DNA of 26,103 nt, from assembly GCA_052035915.1 (NCBI GenBank), contig JBPOHE010000029.1:1-26103 (forward strand), written 5' to 3'. Of this stretch, positions 23,851-26,103 are shown piece after piece; the stretch's first letter is position 1; every line of letters starts with the position of its first letter. This DNA comes from JBPOHE01 sp052035915 (GTDB lineage: Bacteria; Pseudomonadota; Gammaproteobacteria; Chromatiales; Chromatiaceae). A model generated the notes under the pieces. It saw only the letters and a list, made by a program, of their open reading frames with translations, was not told the DNA's origin and made no database searches. The position numbers and the translations under genes were made by a program.

Positions 23851-25056
23851 ATGTTGACGAAAGCGCTCCGTGAATTTCTGCGCCTCGAATCGGCGAGCGG
23901 GATCCTGATCCTGGCCGGGACCTTGCTGGCTATGATCGCGGTGAATTCACCCCTCAAGCCGTTTTACGATCTGTTGCTGAATATCCCGGTCGAAGTGCGC
24001 ATCGCCCGACTGGAAGTCGCCAAGCCACTCTTGATGTGGATCAACGATGGGCTCATGGCCTTGTTCTTCTTTCTGGTCGGGCTGGAACTCAAGCGGGAGA
24101 TCCTCGAAGGAGAATTATCGGATCCGCGCCAGATCGCCCTGCCGGGTTTCGCGGCCCTGGGCGGTATGCTGGTGCCGAGCCTCATCTATCTGCTCCTGAA
24201 CTGGGGCGATCCCATGGCCATGAAGGGCTGGGCCATCCCCTCGGCGACGGATATCGCCTTCGCCCTGGCGGTATTGTCGCTGCTGGGTCCGACAGTCCCC
24301 TCCAGCCTCAAGCTGTTTCTGCTCACCCTGGCGATCGTCGATGACCTGGGGGCCATTCTCATCATCGCCCTTTTTTACTCCGCCGAACTTTCCACCACGG
24401 CCCTGATGCTTGCCGGGGCAACGCTACTTCTCTTGGGGCTGCTCAACTGGCGTGGCGTCCTTAGTCTCAGTCCCTACCTGCTGCTGGGACTCATCCTCTG
24501 GCTGGCGGTGCTCAAGTCCGGGGTCCATGCCACCCTGGCCGGGGTTCTGCTGGCGGCCTTCATCCCGCTTCGTGTCCAAGGGCCAGAGCGCCCCCCCTTG
24601 CGTCGTCTGGAACACGACCTGCACGGCAGCGTGGCCTTCGCCATCCTGCCCCTGTTCGCCTTCGCCAATTCCGGGATCTCCTTCGCCGGCCTGACCTGGG
24701 CTGGCCTGCTGGAACCGGTCCCCCTGGGCATTGCCCTCGGGCTCCTGCTCGGCAAGCCCCTGGGAGTGACCGCCTTCGCCTGGCTGGCGGTGCGCCTGGG
24801 ATTGGCCCGCCTCCCTGAAGGGATCGGTTGGCGCGAGATCCTGGGGGTGGCGGTGATCTGTGGCATCGGTTTTACCATGAGCCTCTTCATCAGTTCCCTC
24901 GCCTTCGAGCAGGGGCAGACCACCCTGGTGGTGGATGACCGTCTTGGAATTCTCGCCGGTTCCACCATATCTGCGGTTATCGGGTATTTTTTGTTGCGCC
25001 ATCTGCTGCGCGGACGTCTGCCGGAAGCCGAGACAGAAGGCGCGCCGGGCGGTTGA
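23851..25056 (+). CDS. nhaA: Na+/H+ antiporter NhaA
   Basis: Inner-membrane antiporter exporting Na+ for H+, about 12 helices, 401 aa (E. coli 388). Key residues match E. coli NhaA with an offset of one or two: Asp134 in SATDIAFALA (D133), Asp164-Asp165 in AIVDDLGAIL (D163-D164), His226 in SGVHATLAGV (H225) and Lys302 in LLGKPLGV (K300). LVGLELKREILEGEL and GIGFTMSLFISSLAF are also typical. ATG 23851 has AAGG 8 nt upstream. Alternatives are ATG 23845 and GTG 23791, which overlaps the sufT stop. It stands inside the SUF string with 13 bp to the next gene, an unusual place for an ion transporter. Confidence 0.96.
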   Translation: MLTKALREFLRLESASGILILAGTLLAMIAVNSPLKPFYDLLLNIPVEVRIARLEVAKPLLMWINDGLMALFFFLVGLELKREILEGELSDPRQIALPGFAALGGMLVPSLIYLLLNWGDPMAMKGWAIPSATDIAFALAVLSLLGPTVPSSLKLFLLTLAIVDDLGAILIIALFYSAELSTTALMLAGATLLLLGLLNWRGVLSLSPYLLLGLILWLAVLKSGVHATLAGVLLAAFIPLRVQGPERPPLRRLEHDLHGSVAFAILPLFAFANSGISFAGLTWAGLLEPVPLGIALGLLLGKPLGVTAFAWLAVRLGLARLPEGIGWREILGVAVICGIGFTMSLFISSLAFEQGQTTLVVDDRLGILAGSTISAVIGYFLLRHLLRGRLPEAETEGAPGG

Positions 25057-25069
25057 ATGGGGAAGCGAG

Positions 25070-25396
25070 ATGAATGTGAGTCTGACTGAATCGGCGGCAC
25101 GTCATGTGCAAGCCATGTTGACCAAGCGTGGCCGGGGTCTCGGCCTCCGCCTGGGGGTAAAAAAGAGCGGCTGCTCCGGGTTCGCCTATGTGGTGGACTA
25201 TGCCGACGCCCTCGAACCCGATGACCGGGTATTCGAGAGCCACGGAATCAAGGTGATCGTGAACGCGAAAAGCCTGTCCCAGGTCGCGGGCACCGAGATC
25301 GACTTCGTCAAACACAGCCTGCTCAACTCAGGCTTCGAATTCCGCAATCCCAATGTCAAGGACAGTTGCGGTTGCGGAGAGTCCTTCAGCGTCTAA
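25070..25396 (+). CDS. sufA: A-type Fe-S carrier (SufA/IscA family)
   Basis: 108-aa A-type carrier that receives Fe-S clusters from SufBCD and passes them to target enzymes. The three cluster-binding Cys are present: Cys35 in KKSGCSGFAY, and Cys100 and Cys102 in DSCGCGESF. SLTESAARHVQAML opens the fold. The name SufA is given for its operon; on sequence alone IscA or ErpA cannot be excluded. The ATG is preceded by GGGGAAGCGAG and lies 13 bp after nhaA. Confidence 0.93.
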   Translation: MNVSLTESAARHVQAMLTKRGRGLGLRLGVKKSGCSGFAYVVDYADALEPDDRVFESHGIKVIVNAKSLSQVAGTEIDFVKHSLLNSGFEFRNPNVKDSCGCGESFSV

Positions 25397-25446
25397 CCAC
25401 CAGCCCCCCAACAAGCTGTTGCCATCGCGGGGAGGAAGCCGCCAGC

Positions 25447-25872
25447 ATGACCGATATCGAGGACATCGTCAGTATCTTTGAGCTGCTGGGGGATTGGGAG
25501 CAGCGCTATCACTATCTGGTGGAGGTTGGCGAACAACTCCCGCCCATGCCTCCCCATCTGAAAACCGAGGCGAATCGCGTCAAGGGCTGCATGAGCCAGG
25601 TCTGGGTGGCGGCCCTTCTCAAACCGGGAGACCCGGGCCGCATCATCTATTACGGCGACTGCGACACCGCCATCATCAAGGGCGTGCTTGGTCTGCTGGT
25701 CAATCTCTACTCCGACCGCAGCCTCGATGAGATCAAGGAGATCGACGCCGAAGGCCTGTTCAAGCGGCTGCAACTGGAAGAACACCTCAGCCCCAGCCGC
25801 CATTTCGGCGTCTACGCCCTGGTCGAGATGATGCAGCACCAAGCCGCCGAAGTGGCGGATAAGGGTTACTGA
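25447..25872 (+). CDS. sufE: Cysteine desulfuration protein SufE
   Basis: Sulfur acceptor that stimulates a SufS-type cysteine desulfurase and passes persulfide to SufB. 141 aa. It carries the active Cys48 in RVKGCMSQVWV (E. coli C51), LGDWEQRYHYLVEVG near the start, GVLGLLVNLYSDRS, and a C-terminal helix region LSPSRHFGVYALVEMM. The ATG has GGGGAGGAA about 10 nt upstream. It is the last gene of the string, 50 bp after sufA. No sufS gene lies in the window. Confidence 0.97.
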   Translation: MTDIEDIVSIFELLGDWEQRYHYLVEVGEQLPPMPPHLKTEANRVKGCMSQVWVAALLKPGDPGRIIYYGDCDTAIIKGVLGLLVNLYSDRSLDEIKEIDAEGLFKRLQLEEHLSPSRHFGVYALVEMMQHQAAEVADKGY

Positions 25873-25877
25873 GGGAG

Positions 25878-25926
25878 CCACCCCAATGCCAATCGGGCTG
25901 TCCGTAATCGGCGGATGAAGGGGTGG
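25878..25926 (+). terminator. Candidate hairpin downstream of sufE
   Basis: CCACCCC (25878-25884) and GGGGTGG (25920-25926) could pair, enclosing 35 nt with some internal complementarity, starting 5 nt after the sufE stop. No T-run follows, so support is positional only. Confidence 0.3.
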
Positions 25927-25981
25927 TGCCTGAACCCGCCTGAGCCGGCGGAATCAGAGCCTGCCTGCAGAAAGAGATGGG

Positions 25982-26060
25982 GTAGGCTGGCGATGAGCGA
26001 AGCGAATCCCAGCTACTGAGAAGCTGGGTTTCAGCGCTTCGCGCCTCAACACCAGCCTTG
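25982..26060 (+). repeat. 79-bp palindromic dispersed element, copy 4
   Basis: Reverse complement of the element at 6-84 with only the last two bases different. It starts GTAGGCTGG and ends CCAGCCTTG, with the same central stem and GCGAAGCG arms. It lies 110 bp downstream of the SUF string. Confidence 0.9.
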
Positions 26061-26103
26061 TATTGTGTTTCCCCGGGGGTTGTTCATGATAGGACCGCCT
26101 CCC

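Overview
The window looks like chromosomal DNA of a GC-rich gammaproteobacterium, probably a sulfur-oxidising member of the Chromatiales. This rests on gene content only: a Gly/Trp/Tyr-rich exported protein of sulfur-globule type, a cobalamin-dependent ribonucleotide reductase, a SUF iron-sulfur operon with SufT, DUF1631 and DUF4124 proteins, and several short dispersed palindromic repeats. There is no rRNA, tRNA, transposase, phage gene or CRISPR array.

Layout. 1-716 has no gene and is packed with hairpins and dispersed repeats. 717-4308 (minus) is a two-gene signalling operon: a receiver-PAS-histidine kinase whose receiver has Glu at the phospho-acceptor position, overlapping a receiver-PAS-GGDEF-EAL protein. 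Divergent from it is a 766-aa DUF1631 protein (4739-7039) whose stop codon lies inside a 14-bp perfect inverted repeat. A structured leader precedes an FKBP-type prolyl isomerase coupled to nadC (7275-8476). A sulfur-globule-like gene (8518-8829, minus) converges on nadC. Then, on the minus strand, come an EgtB-like protein that has lost two expected iron ligands, a Deg1/DegQ-type protease, a zinc-ribbon/DUF11 membrane protein and a small membrane protein (9086-13813).

A second gene-poor stretch (13814-14194) carries relatives of the repeats seen at 422-619. 14195-19558 (minus) holds two gene strings. One is xthA, an unknown 122-aa protein, a Mut7-C RNase and an exported protein. The other is a DUF4124 protein, nrdJ and a small exported protein. 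19793-25872 (plus) is a SUF operon, sufB-sufC-sufD-sufT-nhaA-sufA-sufE, with a Na+/H+ antiporter inside it and no sufS or Rrf2 regulator gene. A 25-bp dyad lies just upstream of sufB.

The most unusual non-coding signals are two. First, a 79-bp palindromic element is present as inverted copies at both ends of the window (77 of 79 bases identical), with two more decayed copies inside. Second, a module of two 17-bp dyads of form GTTCT-N7-AGAAC, spaced 40-41 bp apart behind a shared 12-bp box, occurs twice, each time just upstream of a decayed copy of the 79-bp element. The protein-level oddities most worth testing are the Asp-to-Glu receiver, the ligand-poor EgtB relative, and the SUF operon that has gained nhaA and lacks its desulfurase.
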